Shown here: piece after piece, positions 42,255-51,678 of the stretch
Numbering within the stretch: position 1 is the stretch's first letter
Layout: each line of letters starts with the position of its first letter
Origin: Streptomyces sp. NP160
Lineage (GTDB): Bacteria; Actinomycetota; Actinomycetes; Actinomycetales; Quadrisphaeraceae
Reading direction: 5' to 3'
Assembly (NCBI RefSeq): GCF_006335115.1
Contig: NZ_VDMJ01000030.1
Span: 1 to 64,000 of the forward strand
DNA length: 64,000 bases
The notes under the pieces: model-generated
Told to the model about the DNA's origin: nothing
Databases searched by the model: none
Seen by the model: only the letters and a program-made list of their open reading frames with translations
Made by a program: the position numbers and the translations under genes

Positions 42255-45200
42255 ATGTCGACGACGACTGGTGACCCCTCGCAGCTGGTGCTGCCCCCTG
42301 TCCCTGACCACCTGCGCGACCGGGCGGTGGCGGTGTGGCGAGAGCCGCTCGAGATCGACACCTACGAACCCCTGGACCCCGACCGGTACCCCATGTTCCT
42401 GGAGTCGCGGGTCTACCAGGGCTCCTCCGGGAGGGTGTACCCGCTCCCCTTCCACGACCGCATCAGCTCGGAGAAGCGCTCCCGCCCCTGGGACGCGATC
42501 CACATCGAGAACGAGTGGATCCGGCTCGTGGTGCTCCCCGAGCTCGGCGGGCGCATCCACATCGGGTACGACAAGGCCAGCGGCTACGACTTCTTCTACC
42601 GCAACAACGTCATCAAGCCCGCCCTCGTCGGCCTCGCAGGCCCCTGGATCTCTGGCGGGGTGGAGTTCAACTGGCCCCAGCACCACCGTCCGGGCACCTT
42701 CATGCCCGTCGACGTCGAGGTGGAGGAGCGCGAGGACGGCTCCGTGACGGTGTGGTGCTCTGACCACGAGCCCTTCCACCGCATGAAGGGCATGCACGGC
42801 GTGACGGTGCACCCCGACCGCGCTGTCGTCCAGGTCGACGTGCGCCTGCACAACCGCACCGAGGACACCAGGACGTTCCTGTGGTGGGCCAATGTCGCCG
42901 CCCGCGTCCACGACGACTTCCAGTCGTTCTTCCCGCCGGACGTGTCGGTGGTCGCCGACCACGCCAAGCGCGCCACGACCGGCTTCCCCCGCGCGACTAC
43001 GCCCTACTACGGCATCGACTACCCCTCCCGGGTCAGCCAGGACGCGCCGGACGCGGACCGGCTGGACTGGTACCGCAACATCCCTGTGCCCACCTCGTAC
43101 ATGGTGGTCGGCAGCCGCGGCGACTTCTTCGGCGGCTACGACCACGCGGCGCAGGCGGGCTTCGTCCACTGGGCCGATCACCACGTCTCTCCGGGCAAGA
43201 AGCAGTGGACGTGGGGCAACGCGCCCTTCGGCTGGGCGTGGGACGAGCAGCTGACCGACGGCGACGGCCCCTACGTGGAGCTGATGGCTGGTGTCTACAC
43301 CGACAACCAGCCGGACTTCTCCTTCCTCGCGCCTGGCGAGACCAAGACCTTCACGCAGTACTGGTACCCGGTGCAGAAGGTCGGCGTGGTGCACCAGGCG
43401 ACGCCGGAGGCGGCCGTCTCGCTCGTCGTCGAGGGCGCTGACCAGGGCGGTACCCCTGTAGCTCGCTTCGGCGTGGCGGTGACCAGCACCCGCCCGGGCT
43501 TGCGGCTGCGGCTCGAGCGCAGCTCCGGCGAGGAGCTCTGGGAGGAGGACGCCGACCTAGCACCCGACCGCCCGTTCGAGGGCTCGGTGTCCTTGCCCGC
43601 CGGGGCCGATGCGGACCAGCTCGTCCTACGGGTGCTGGAGGGCGACCGTGAGCTGCTGCGCCTGGACCCGTCCTCGGCGGCCGGAGCACAGGAGCCGGTG
43701 GAACCGGCCACCGAGCCCCCGTCGCCGGAGGACGTGGACACCGTGGAGGAGCTCTACCTGACCGGCCTGCACCTGGCCCAGTACCGCCACGCAACCCGCT
43801 CGCCCGAGCCCTACTGGCGCGAGGCGCTGCGGCGCGACCCCGGTGACTCCCGCTCGGCGACTGCGCTCGCCACTCGCGCCTACGAGCGTGGTGAGCTCGA
43901 GCAGGCCGAGGAGCTGCTGAGGACCGCGCTCACCCGCCTCGTGGCGCGCAACCCGAACCCCTACGACGGTGAGCCGCTGTACCGCCTCGGGCTGGTGCTG
44001 GTGCGCCAGGGGAGGGAGACGGAGGCCTACGACGCCTTCGCCAAGTCCGCCTGGAACGCCGCCTGGGCCGCCCCGGCTGCGGTGGCGATGGCGAGGTCGC
44101 TGGCGCGCCGACAGAAGTACGAGCCCGCGGTGGTCCTGCTCGACCAGGCACTGGCCAAGGAGGGTGGGCACCTCGCTGCGCGCGACCTCCAGGTGGCGCT
44201 GCTGCGGCGCCTCGGCCAGGACCAGCGGGCCCAGCAGCTGCTGGCCAGCACGCTGGAGTTGGACCCGCTCGACTGGTGGGCGCGCCACCTCGATGGGCAG
44301 CCACTGCACTGCGACGCCCGCACCTGCCTGGACCTCGTGGTCGAGTGCACCGGCAGCGGACTCCTCGACGACGCCCTGCAGCTGGTCGACGCCGCGGTCG
44401 AGCGCAGCCACCACGAGCGCTGGCGAGGGGTGGAGCCGCTGGCGCACTACTACCGGGCCGACGTCCTCACCCGCCTCGGTCGCCACGACGACGCCGCGGC
44501 GGCGCGCGCCGACGCCCGAGCCGCCGACCCGACCTACTGCTTTCCGCACACCCTCGACGATGCCGCCGTGCTGCGCCTGGCGCTGGAGGCCGAGCCCGCG
44601 GACCCCCGCGCCGCCGCGCTGCTCGGGCACTGGTCCTACGACCGGCGCCGCTACGACGACGCCATCGCCCTGTGGCGGCGCGCTGTGGAGGGAGACCCCG
44701 GTGACGCCGTCTGCTGGCGCAACCTCGGGGTGGCCGCCCACAACGTCCAGCACGACGCCGACCTAGCAGTGGGGTGCTTCGAGCGTGCCGTGGCCGCGGC
44801 TCCGGACGACGCGCGCCTGCGCTACGAGGCCGACCAGCTCGCCAAGCGCACAGACCACCCGCCGGCGCAGCGCCTCAAGGCGCTGGAGGACCGCCTCGAC
44901 CTCGTGGCCGAACGCGACGACCTGAGCCTGGAGCACGCCGACCTGCTGCTGGCCGTCGGGCGCACCACAGAGGCCCGCGAATCGCTGCTGGCCCGCCACT
45001 TCCAGCCCTGGGAGGGCGGCGAGGGCCAGGTGCTCGGCACCTGGGAGCGCACGCACCTGCACCTCGCGCGCACGGCACTCGCTGAGGGCCGCCCGCAGGA
45101 GGCGCAGCAGATGCTGGAGGCGGCCCTGGAGCCGCCGCGCCACCTGGGTGAGGGCCCGCACCTGCTCGCCAACCGCTCCGAGCTGCACCTGGCGCTCGGT

Positions 45201-45653
45201 GACGCCCTCGCGGCGCAGGGGCAGCCGGAGCAGGCGGCCGCCGCGTGGCGCACCGCTGCCGAGGCCCGCGGCGACTTCCAGGCGATGGCGCCCCAGCCCT
45301 ACAGCGACAAGACCTGGTGGTCGGCGCAGGCGTGGCGCCGTCTGGGTCACCCGGAGCGCGCTGAGGAGCTGCTGGCCGGCTTGGAGGCCTACGCCGATGA
45401 GCTGCAGCGCACCCCTGCCGTCGTCGACTACTTCGCCACGTCGCTGCCGACGCTGCTGCTCTTCGGCGACGACCTCGGCCGTCGGCGTCAGCAGTCGGTG
45501 GACCTGCTGCGGGCGCAGGCTGCCGCAGCACGAGGCCACCGCGACCAGGCGGCCCGGCGCGCGCTGCGCATCCTGGACGCCGACCCCAACCACCAGGGCG
45601 CGCAGGACCTGCTTGCTCTGACCGCCACCCCGTCATCGGTCGAGGAGGACTGA
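42255..45653 (+). CDS. DUF5107 and tetratricopeptide repeat protein
   Basis: 1132 residues. Residues about 20-400 form a DUF5107-type beta-rich domain (ESRVYQGSSGRVYPLPF, VLPELGGRIHIGYDK and GGVEFNWPQHHRP), which looks like a galactose-mutarotase or glycoside-processing fold. After a linker (about 400-490), the remaining 640 residues are TPR-like helical repeats (for example GHWSYDRRRYDDAIALWRRA). There is no signal peptide, so it is cytoplasmic. It is the first gene of an operon with a zinc dehydrogenase and a DUF4380-like protein, beside a sugar importer. Function is unknown; a role in sugar binding or hydrolysis is inferred. Confidence 0.82.
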   Translation: MSTTTGDPSQLVLPPVPDHLRDRAVAVWREPLEIDTYEPLDPDRYPMFLESRVYQGSSGRVYPLPFHDRISSEKRSRPWDAIHIENEWIRLVVLPELGGRIHIGYDKASGYDFFYRNNVIKPALVGLAGPWISGGVEFNWPQHHRPGTFMPVDVEVEEREDGSVTVWCSDHEPFHRMKGMHGVTVHPDRAVVQVDVRLHNRTEDTRTFLWWANVAARVHDDFQSFFPPDVSVVADHAKRATTGFPRATTPYYGIDYPSRVSQDAPDADRLDWYRNIPVPTSYMVVGSRGDFFGGYDHAAQAGFVHWADHHVSPGKKQWTWGNAPFGWAWDEQLTDGDGPYVELMAGVYTDNQPDFSFLAPGETKTFTQYWYPVQKVGVVHQATPEAAVSLVVEGADQGGTPVARFGVAVTSTRPGLRLRLERSSGEELWEEDADLAPDRPFEGSVSLPAGADADQLVLRVLEGDRELLRLDPSSAAGAQEPVEPATEPPSPEDVDTVEELYLTGLHLAQYRHATRSPEPYWREALRRDPGDSRSATALATRAYERGELEQAEELLRTALTRLVARNPNPYDGEPLYRLGLVLVRQGRETEAYDAFAKSAWNAAWAAPAAVAMARSLARRQKYEPAVVLLDQALAKEGGHLAARDLQVALLRRLGQDQRAQQLLASTLELDPLDWWARHLDGQPLHCDARTCLDLVVECTGSGLLDDALQLVDAAVERSHHERWRGVEPLAHYYRADVLTRLGRHDDAAAARADARAADPTYCFPHTLDDAAVLRLALEAEPADPRAAALLGHWSYDRRRYDDAIALWRRAVEGDPGDAVCWRNLGVAAHNVQHDADLAVGCFERAVAAAPDDARLRYEADQLAKRTDHPPAQRLKALEDRLDLVAERDDLSLEHADLLLAVGRTTEARESLLARHFQPWEGGEGQVLGTWERTHLHLARTALAEGRPQEAQQMLEAALEPPRHLGEGPHLLANRSELHLALGDALAAQGQPEQAAAAWRTAAEARGDFQAMAPQPYSDKTWWSAQAWRRLGHPERAEELLAGLEAYADELQRTPAVVDYFATSLPTLLLFGDDLGRRRQQSVDLLRAQAAAARGHRDQAARRALRILDADPNHQGAQDLLALTATPSSVEED

Positions 45654-45654
45654 G

Positions 45655-46755
45655 ATGAGCGCCCAGACGAAGACTGAGACGGGCACGACCAGCACCATGC
45701 AGGGCGTCTTGCTCCCCGGAGACTCCACCGCGCAGCTGCGCCCACACCCGGTGCCCCGGCCGAGGCCCGGCCAGGTGCTGCTGCGCGTGGGCGCCTCCGG
45801 CATCTGCGGTAGCGACATCGGCTACATCTACCGCGGGTACAAGAGCCACAAGGGCCTCGACGGAGCGCCGGCCTACCACGGCGTCATCGCAGGTCACGAG
45901 CCCAGCGGCACCGTCCTCGCCGTCGGCGAGGGCGTCACCCGCGTGGCCGAGGGCGACCGCGTGATCGTCTACCACATCGTCGGGTGCGGGGTGTGCCGCA
46001 ACTGCCGGGCGGGCTACTTCATCAGCTGCAGCGACGAGCAGCGCCGCGAGTCGTACGGCTGGCAGCGCGACGGCGGGCACGCGCCATACCTGCTCGCTGA
46101 GGAGTCCACCTGCATCCCGCTGCCCGACGAGCTGTCGCTGGTCGATGGGAGCCTCATCGCCTGCGGCTTCGGCACCGCCTACGAGGGGATGCTGCGCACC
46201 GGCATCGGCGGCGCTGACGAGCTCCTGGTGGTGGGACTGGGCCCGGTGGGCCTGGCGGCCGCCATGATCGCGCGCTGCCTCGGCGTGCGCCGCGTCATCG
46301 GCGTGGAGCGGACTCCGGAGCGCATCGCTTTCGTAGAGGGCACGGGCCTGGTCGACGACGTCGTCCTCGCGGACGGCTCCGCGGTCGAGAACGTGCTCGC
46401 GCTGACCGGCGGTCAGGGGTGCTCGGTGGCCGTCGACGCCTCGGGCAGCGCTCCGGGCCGCTCGGTGGCGCTCGAGGGCGTGGCCGAGTGGGGGCGGGTC
46501 TCGCTGCTCGGCGAAGGGGGCCGCCTGGAGACGGAGGTCTCCGACACGCTGTTGCACAAGCACGTGACTGTCCACGCCTCCTGGGTGACGTCCCTGCAGG
46601 GCATGGAGGACCTCAGCCTTCTGCTCGCCCGCAGCGGCGTGCACCCGGAGGTGGTGGTCAGCCACCGGTTCGGGTTGGACCAGGCCGACGAGGCCTACCG
46701 CCTGGCGGCTTCGGGGGCGGCCGGCAAGGTCGTCATCGTTCCCGAGGTCTCGTGA
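45655..46755 (+). CDS. Zinc-dependent alcohol/polyol dehydrogenase (MDR family)
   Basis: 366 residues. The catalytic zinc site is given by CGSDIGY (Cys) and GHEPSG (His, Glu), the structural zinc by GCGVCRNCRAGYFISC (four Cys), and the NAD site by GLGPVGLAAA. This is the sorbitol/threonine dehydrogenase type. It starts 1 nt after the DUF5107 stop and overlaps the next gene by 4 nt. It probably oxidises a hydroxyl of the imported sugar, perhaps to a keto-sugar, but specificity is not readable. The DUF5107 and DUF4380-like neighbours recall gene sets in which keto-sugar glycosides are processed. Confidence 0.9.
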   Translation: MSAQTKTETGTTSTMQGVLLPGDSTAQLRPHPVPRPRPGQVLLRVGASGICGSDIGYIYRGYKSHKGLDGAPAYHGVIAGHEPSGTVLAVGEGVTRVAEGDRVIVYHIVGCGVCRNCRAGYFISCSDEQRRESYGWQRDGGHAPYLLAEESTCIPLPDELSLVDGSLIACGFGTAYEGMLRTGIGGADELLVVGLGPVGLAAAMIARCLGVRRVIGVERTPERIAFVEGTGLVDDVVLADGSAVENVLALTGGQGCSVAVDASGSAPGRSVALEGVAEWGRVSLLGEGGRLETEVSDTLLHKHVTVHASWVTSLQGMEDLSLLLARSGVHPEVVVSHRFGLDQADEAYRLAASGAAGKVVIVPEVS

Positions 46756-47747
46756 CCAGCGGTCACCAGGACGCCGTCTGCCGGCTGGAGCGCCAGCTCC
46801 TCGACGACCTCGAGGTGCTGCACGTCGACACCGGACCGCTCCAGGTGGCGTTCCTGCCGCAGGTCGGTGGCCGGCTCATCTCGCTGCGGGTCGGTGGTGT
46901 CGAGGTGGTCTGGCGCAATCCGACGTGGCTGGGCGGGGACCTGGCCCCGGTGCGCCCGCACGCCTCCTGGCCTGAGCCCGACGGCACCATGGGCAGCTGG
47001 GTCAACGTCGGCGGCGGCAAGACGTGGCCGGCGCCGCAGGGGTGGTCCGGGCCGGAGGAGTGGGCCGGCCCGCCTGACGCGGTCCTCGATGCCGGGGCGT
47101 ACGCGCTCGAGGTGGACGAGCGTCCGAGCGGTGCTGTCGCGGTGGACCTCACGAGCGAGACCGACCCCGTCACGGGACTGCAGTGCCGTCGGCGCTTCAC
47201 CTTCACCCCCGGCGCAGCGCACTTCCACCAGACGGCCAGCCTCACCAACCGCAGCGACCGTCCCGTGCGGTGGGCGGTGTGGGAGGTGGTCCAGGTGGAC
47301 ACACGGCCGACGGCCGCGGGAGCCCGCGGCACCTTCTGGGTGCCGACCTCGGGCGAACCGGAGGTCCATGAGCTGATGGCGGTCGCCGGGCGGCCCCGCA
47401 CCGAGCCCCTGCGCGGGGGCGTCGTCGTCCCCGCTCAAGACGCCGTCGCCAAGCTGGGCTTTCCGACGGCGAGCGGGGAGGTCCGTTGGGACCGGCCTGA
47501 TGGTGCGTGGCTGTCGCTCACCACGGAGGTGGCCGACCCAGCGGTCCACCCCGACGGAGGCTGCCCCGTGGAACTGTGGCTGCAGCACCCCCTCCCGGAG
47601 CCTCTCGCCGAGCTCAGCGGGCTCCACCCCGACGCCCACCTCGTCGAGATGGAGGTGCTCGGCCCGCTGGTCGACCTCGGACCGGGTGAGACCACCACAC
47701 TGCACATCAGCTGGCAGGTCGGGCAGCGCCGCAGCGAAGGGGAGTAG
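46752..47747 (+). CDS. DUF4380-like / aldose-epimerase-fold protein
   Basis: 331 residues of beta-sandwich character. LPQVGGRLISLRVGGVEVVWRNP near the N-terminus is the sequence hallmark of DUF4380 and related galactose-mutarotase-like proteins. RRRFTFTPGAAHFHQTASLTNRSDRPVRWAVWEVVQ resembles the central part. There is no signal peptide. The GTG overlaps the dehydrogenase stop (GTGA). Function unknown; it could be an epimerase, a lyase or a carbohydrate-binding protein for the same substrate as its two operon partners. Confidence 0.75.
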   Translation: MTSGHQDAVCRLERQLLDDLEVLHVDTGPLQVAFLPQVGGRLISLRVGGVEVVWRNPTWLGGDLAPVRPHASWPEPDGTMGSWVNVGGGKTWPAPQGWSGPEEWAGPPDAVLDAGAYALEVDERPSGAVAVDLTSETDPVTGLQCRRRFTFTPGAAHFHQTASLTNRSDRPVRWAVWEVVQVDTRPTAAGARGTFWVPTSGEPEVHELMAVAGRPRTEPLRGGVVVPAQDAVAKLGFPTASGEVRWDRPDGAWLSLTTEVADPAVHPDGGCPVELWLQHPLPEPLAELSGLHPDAHLVEMEVLGPLVDLGPGETTTLHISWQVGQRRSEGE

Positions 47748-47750
47748 CCG

Positions 47751-47767
47751 CGAGGCTTCCCGCCTCG
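47751..47767 (+). terminator. Hairpin after DUF4380-like gene
   Basis: CGAGGC (47751-47756) pairs with GCCTCG (47762-47767), loop TTCCC, 3 nt after the stop. Weak terminator candidate between convergent operons. Confidence 0.4.
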
Positions 47768-47831
47768 TCTCCAGCGACTCGCCCTGAGGTTCTGATGGGC
47801 GAAAGCGGGTCACCGTCCAGGCAGCCGGCTC

Positions 47832-47845
47832 CCCTGTGAACAGGG
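47832..47845. terminator. Second hairpin in convergent intergenic region
   Basis: CCCTGT (47832-47837) and ACAGGG (47840-47845): a 5-bp stem with a TGAA tetraloop. It could serve either convergent transcript. The rest of 47748-47975 shows no gene. Confidence 0.35.
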
Positions 47846-47975
47846 TGTCGATCCAGAGCCGGGGCTGCCGACATCGGTCTGTAGTCGGGGGACGCGACGG
47901 CAAGGACCCTGGGTGCCGTGTCCCGACCGCTTCGCGGCGCCAGCCCACCCCGGCTGTCGGACTCCACCAGGACGC

Positions 47976-48809
47976 TCAGCGGCTCCTGCCGAGCGCATCG
48001 ACATCGCGCATCTCGTCAGCGCTCAACTCGAAGTCGAAGATGTCGAAGTTGCTCGCGATCCGCTCGCGCTGCGAAGACTTCGGGATGACGACGACGCCGT
48101 GCTGGACGTGCCAGCGGATGATCACCTGCTGGACCGTGACGCCGTGCCGGCGGGCAGCCGCGGTCAGCGACAGGGCAGCGAGGTCAGTGCTCTTGAAGGG
48201 ACTCCATCCTTCAAGCGCCACTCCCCGCTCCGCGTGGGCCGCGACCAGGGACGCATCGAAGAGCCCAGGCCCCCACTTGATCTGGTTGACCGCTGGTGTG
48301 ACGCCAGTGGCAGCGGTGAGCTCGTCGATCTGGGCGATGCTGTAGTTGCTGACGCCGATAGCCCGCACGAGTCCGTCGGTCCGCGCCTTGATGAACTCCT
48401 CCCAGACGTCGGGACGCGCCTGCCCGCCGGGGGGCCAGTGGATGAGCCACAGGTCGAGATGCTCCAGGCCGGCCGCGCGCAGGCTCTCCTCGAGCGTCTT
48501 CCGCTCCCGGCCGGCGTTGCCCTGCGGCATCTTCGTGGTGACGAAGACGTCCTCCCGTGCCAGGCCGCTGTCACGGACGGCAGCGCCGACCTGGTCCTCG
48601 TTGGCGTAGTAGGTGGCGGTGTCCACGTGCCGGTAGCCGATGTCGAGGGCGTCGCGGACGGCTCGGTAGGCCTGGCCGCCGCTCGACTCCCAGGTCCCCA
48701 GCCCGATCAGGGGCATGTCGAGCTGCGTCCCGTCGGTGCCGCTGATGGAGACCACCGGTTGGGACATCGTCGGCTGCCCGTCGTTGCGGTCGTCAGTGCT
48801 GCTGGTCAT
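47976..48809 (-). CDS. Aldo/keto reductase
   Basis: 277 residues from the ATG at 48809, which overlaps the SnoaL gene by 17 bp; an ATG at 48767 is an alternative. The AKR TIM barrel shows GLGTWESSGGQAYRAVRDAL, the catalytic DTATYYANE (Asp, Tyr), HWPPGG, IGVSNYS and the NADPH-binding IPKSSQRERIASN. The family reduces aldehydes and ketones with NADPH. It is in an apparent minus-strand run with a SnoaL-like protein, a second AKR and an MFS exporter under a divergent TetR regulator, a layout common in detoxification gene sets. Confidence 0.9.
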   Translation of the reverse strand: MTSSTDDRNDGQPTMSQPVVSISGTDGTQLDMPLIGLGTWESSGGQAYRAVRDALDIGYRHVDTATYYANEDQVGAAVRDSGLAREDVFVTTKMPQGNAGRERKTLEESLRAAGLEHLDLWLIHWPPGGQARPDVWEEFIKARTDGLVRAIGVSNYSIAQIDELTAATGVTPAVNQIKWGPGLFDASLVAAHAERGVALEGWSPFKSTDLAALSLTAAARRHGVTVQQVIIRWHVQHGVVVIPKSSQRERIASNFDIFDFELSADEMRDVDALGRSR

Positions 48810-49254
48810 CGTCGTCCGCCCTAGTCGTCTCATCTGTCGTGTTGGTGGCCTCGCCCGAGAGCTGTCGCTGGAGGTCATCTGCGTCGAAGACCGCCCAGAA
48901 CCGCTCGATGAGCCCGCCGTCGTCGAGCAGGTACAGGTTCATCCCCGACCAGCTGATCTCTCGTCCCGACAGCGACTGTCCGCTGCCGGTCCAGCGAACA
49001 GCGGTCGCCGGCCCCGCAGCGAAGACCTCGTCCTCGCGGATCCCGTCGAACCGTCCCCACGTGGGGAGGAAGTCCGTGAGCATCTGCTGGAACGCCGCAC
49101 GTCCGCGCAGGGCGGGGGCACCCGCCGGGTCCTCGCCGACGGCGTCCGGCGCGAAGCACGCCGCCCACGCCGCGGGGTCGTTGGCGCGCAGAGCCGCGAA
49201 GTACCCCTCCACCGACGGTGGTGTCTTCACCGGCTCTCGTCTCGTGCTGCTCAT
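48793..49254 (-). CDS. SnoaL/NTF2-like protein
   Basis: 153 residues with the cone-shaped NTF2 fold pattern: VEGYFAALRANDPAAWAACF at the start, then FAPDAVGEDPAGAP, and WSGMNLYLLDDGGLIERFWAVFDA at the end. Such proteins are polyketide cyclases, isomerases or ligand-binding proteins. The C-terminal tail is acidic (TRADDDDQQH). It lies 37 bp after the second aldo/keto reductase gene and overlaps the first. Function unknown; probably acts on the same small molecule as the reductases. Confidence 0.78.
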   Translation of the reverse strand: MSSTRREPVKTPPSVEGYFAALRANDPAAWAACFAPDAVGEDPAGAPALRGRAAFQQMLTDFLPTWGRFDGIREDEVFAAGPATAVRWTGSGQSLSGREISWSGMNLYLLDDGGLIERFWAVFDADDLQRQLSGEATNTTDETTRADDDDQQH

Positions 49255-49291
49255 CTGATTCCTCCTCGCAGGGGCTGCTCGGTCGGGTGGC

Positions 49292-50272
49292 TCAGGCCGC
49301 TGACTCAGACGCGCGCTCGGCGGCCGTCCGGGTCACCTCGTCTGAGAAGGCGTCCAGCGCAGCCACCTCGTCCACGGCCAGGTCCACGGTCGCCGAGGCG
49401 AGCAGGTCCGCGAGCTGCTCGGGGTTCCTGGCGCTGGCGATCGGCGCGACGACGGTGGGCTTGCTCTGGAGCCAGGCCAGCGCGACCGTCGACAGCGCCA
49501 CGCCGTGCGCCTGCGCGGTGCGGTCGAGCTGTTCCACCACGCGCAGGCCCTCGTCGGTGAAGTACTTCGCGGTGAACGACTCGCGGTCGCTCCCCGCGAG
49601 GTCCTCGCGGGTGCGATACTTGCCGGTGAGGAAACCGCTGGCGAGGGAGAAGTACGGCACGACGCCGAGCTGGTGCTGTGCGGCCACCGGTGCCAGCTGC
49701 CCCTCGAACGGCTCCCGGCTGACCAGGTTGTAGTGCGGCTGGAGCGCCACCGGCGCGGCGTAGCCGCTGCCCTGCGCGATGGACACCCACTGCTGGACCC
49801 GCTCGGCGCTGTAGTTCGAGAGGCCCACGTATCGGACCTTGCCGGTGTTCACCAGCCCGTCAAAGGCCGCGACCGTCTCGGCGAGGTCGACTTCGGGGTC
49901 GTCGAAGTGGGCGTAGTACAGGTCGATGTGGTCGGTCTGCAGCCGGCGCAGCGACGCCTCGGCAGCGGCCCGGACGTTGGTGGCTGACAGGCCGCGGAAC
50001 TGCGGATGCTGGCTGACCTTGGTGCCGATGACGACGTCGTCGCGCCGGCCACGGGACTTGAGCCAGGAGCCGATGACCGTCTCAGACTCCCCGCCGGAGT
50101 GGCCTGGCGCCCAGGCGGAGTACCCGTCGGCGGTGTCGATGAAGTCGCCGCCGCCGGCGACGAAGGCGTCCAGGACCTGGTGGGAGGTCGCCTCGTCGCT
50201 GGTCCAGCCGAAGGTGTTACCGCCCAGGGCGAGGGGGAAGACGTCCAGCGCGGATGTTCCGATCGTCGCCAT
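49292..50272 (-). CDS. Aldo/keto reductase (AKR, YhdN/general stress protein 69-like)
   Basis: 326 residues. LALGGNTFGWTSDEAT at the start, FIDTADGYSAW (catalytic Asp and Tyr), YYAHFDDPE, VGLSNYSAERV, and the C-terminal cofactor segment VVAPIASARNPEQLADLL. The ATG start gives a full-length family member. It lies 83 bp after the MFS gene on the same strand. It differs in subfamily from the AKR at 47976. A role in carbonyl detoxification is inferred from the cluster. Confidence 0.9.
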   Translation of the reverse strand: MATIGTSALDVFPLALGGNTFGWTSDEATSHQVLDAFVAGGGDFIDTADGYSAWAPGHSGGESETVIGSWLKSRGRRDDVVIGTKVSQHPQFRGLSATNVRAAAEASLRRLQTDHIDLYYAHFDDPEVDLAETVAAFDGLVNTGKVRYVGLSNYSAERVQQWVSIAQGSGYAAPVALQPHYNLVSREPFEGQLAPVAAQHQLGVVPYFSLASGFLTGKYRTREDLAGSDRESFTAKYFTDEGLRVVEQLDRTAQAHGVALSTVALAWLQSKPTVVAPIASARNPEQLADLLASATVDLAVDEVAALDAFSDEVTRTAAERASESAA

Positions 50273-50355
50273 GACGTAGCTCCTGTTCGTAAGGTTGTTG
50301 ATGTGACGTCGTGAAGGAGGCCGCCAGCTGCGGTCTCGTCGCGGCCTGCGAGTCG

Positions 50356-51573
50356 TCAGACCGGTGAGGGCGTGGTGCTGCGGCTGGGGCCGTGTCGTCG
50401 GTCGTGGCGCGTGGCGGTCAGCCAGCCCACCGCGGAGACAGCCAGGAAGAGCAGGCCTAACCCGGCCACGGCGGGCATCCCACCCCAGCCGAAGGCCGCC
50501 GAACCGGCCGCCGCACCCAGGGAGCCGCCGGCGAAGACGGCGACCATGAAGACGGTGTTGGCCTGGGCGCCGCCGTCGGCGTTGGCCTCCAGCACCCGTC
50601 CCTGGTTCGCCGACTGCATGCTCTGGCTGGCCAGCGTGAGGGCGAAGGTCGAGAGGGCGAAACCCCAGAGGACGTGGGAGTCCACCACCAGGGTGGCCAT
50701 GGCCAGTGCCAGGACCAGCAGGCTGAGGCCCACCACTGGCACTGCGCCGAGCCGGGGGACCAGCCGTCCGGCCAGCGGGGTGACGAGGCCCGCTGCCAGG
50801 CCCACGAGGCCGAAGAGGCCGGCTTGCGCCACCGACCACCGGTAGGGGGCTGCTTCCAGGTGCAGCACCATCACGGTCCACACCGCGTTGAACGCCGCGA
50901 AGGCGAAGAGCTGCATGAGTGCTGACTGGCGCAGCGCGGCAGAGGTTCGCAGACGGCCGACGGTCGCAGCGAGGAGGCGCCCGTAGCCGACGTCGCTGAC
51001 CAGCTCGACGTGGCTCGGGAGCACTCGGCGGACCAGAGGCACGAGGACCAGGACCAGTACGGCGAAGACCACCGCGACCCACCGCCAGCCCAGCGGGCCC
51101 CCCAGGACGCTGGCCAGCACACGTCCACCGAAGATCCCGACCACGAGGGCTCCGACCAGAGCGCTGGTCGTGCGGGCTCGAGCTTCCGGCGGGGACAGTC
51201 GACCAGCCGTGGGGATGATGAGCTGGGCGATGTTGGCGACCAGTCCCACAACCAGGAAGCCGACTGCGACGGCCGTCACCCCTGGCAGGGCTGCCGTGAG
51301 CAGCATGGCCAGCGCGAGCACGGTCAGCTGGATGCTGATCTGGCGGCGGGGCTGCACGCGGTCAGCCAGTGGCACCAGGAAGAAGATGCCCACCGCGTAG
51401 CCCGCCTGGACAGTGGTGGCGATCACGCTGGCCGCAGCTTCGCTCGTGCCGAGTGACCGAGCCAGATCGGTCAGCAGCGGCTGCGGCAGGTAGATGACGC
51501 TGACGGCCACTGCGGCGACGACGCACAGGACGAGCAACCGTCGGGACCACGGCAGTTGCTGTGGATCATGCAT
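50356..51573 (-). CDS. MFS transporter (DHA-type exporter)
   Basis: 405 residues with 12 membrane segments. Early IYLPQPLLTDLARSLGTSEAA and VPLADRVQPRRQI (loop 2-3 motif) suggest the YnfM/DHA drug-efflux group. The ATG has a good GGAGG site 6 nt upstream; the open frame upstream covers the divergent promoter. The TetR gene is divergent with 105 bp between, a typical repressor-pump pair. A patch with ACTG-GT-CAGT (51597-51606) and TAATAT lies between them and could hold the operator. Confidence 0.88.
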   Translation of the reverse strand: MHDPQQLPWSRRLLVLCVVAAVAVSVIYLPQPLLTDLARSLGTSEAAASVIATTVQAGYAVGIFFLVPLADRVQPRRQISIQLTVLALAMLLTAALPGVTAVAVGFLVVGLVANIAQLIIPTAGRLSPPEARARTTSALVGALVVGIFGGRVLASVLGGPLGWRWVAVVFAVLVLVLVPLVRRVLPSHVELVSDVGYGRLLAATVGRLRTSAALRQSALMQLFAFAAFNAVWTVMVLHLEAAPYRWSVAQAGLFGLVGLAAGLVTPLAGRLVPRLGAVPVVGLSLLVLALAMATLVVDSHVLWGFALSTFALTLASQSMQSANQGRVLEANADGGAQANTVFMVAVFAGGSLGAAAGSAAFGWGGMPAVAGLGLLFLAVSAVGWLTATRHDRRHGPSRSTTPSPV

Positions 51574-51678
51574 CTCAGCCTCCGGAGAGATTTCCGACTG
51601 GTCAGTAATATTGAAGCACGGGTCAGGGTCGCCCGCGCGAGCGAGCGATACGGCGACCTGCCCCTGAGAGGATGAGGT

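Noticed and set aside
44875-46665. Minus-strand frame across the DUF5107 and dehydrogenase genes
   Set aside because: No recognisable domain, and it crosses two well-supported plus-strand genes.
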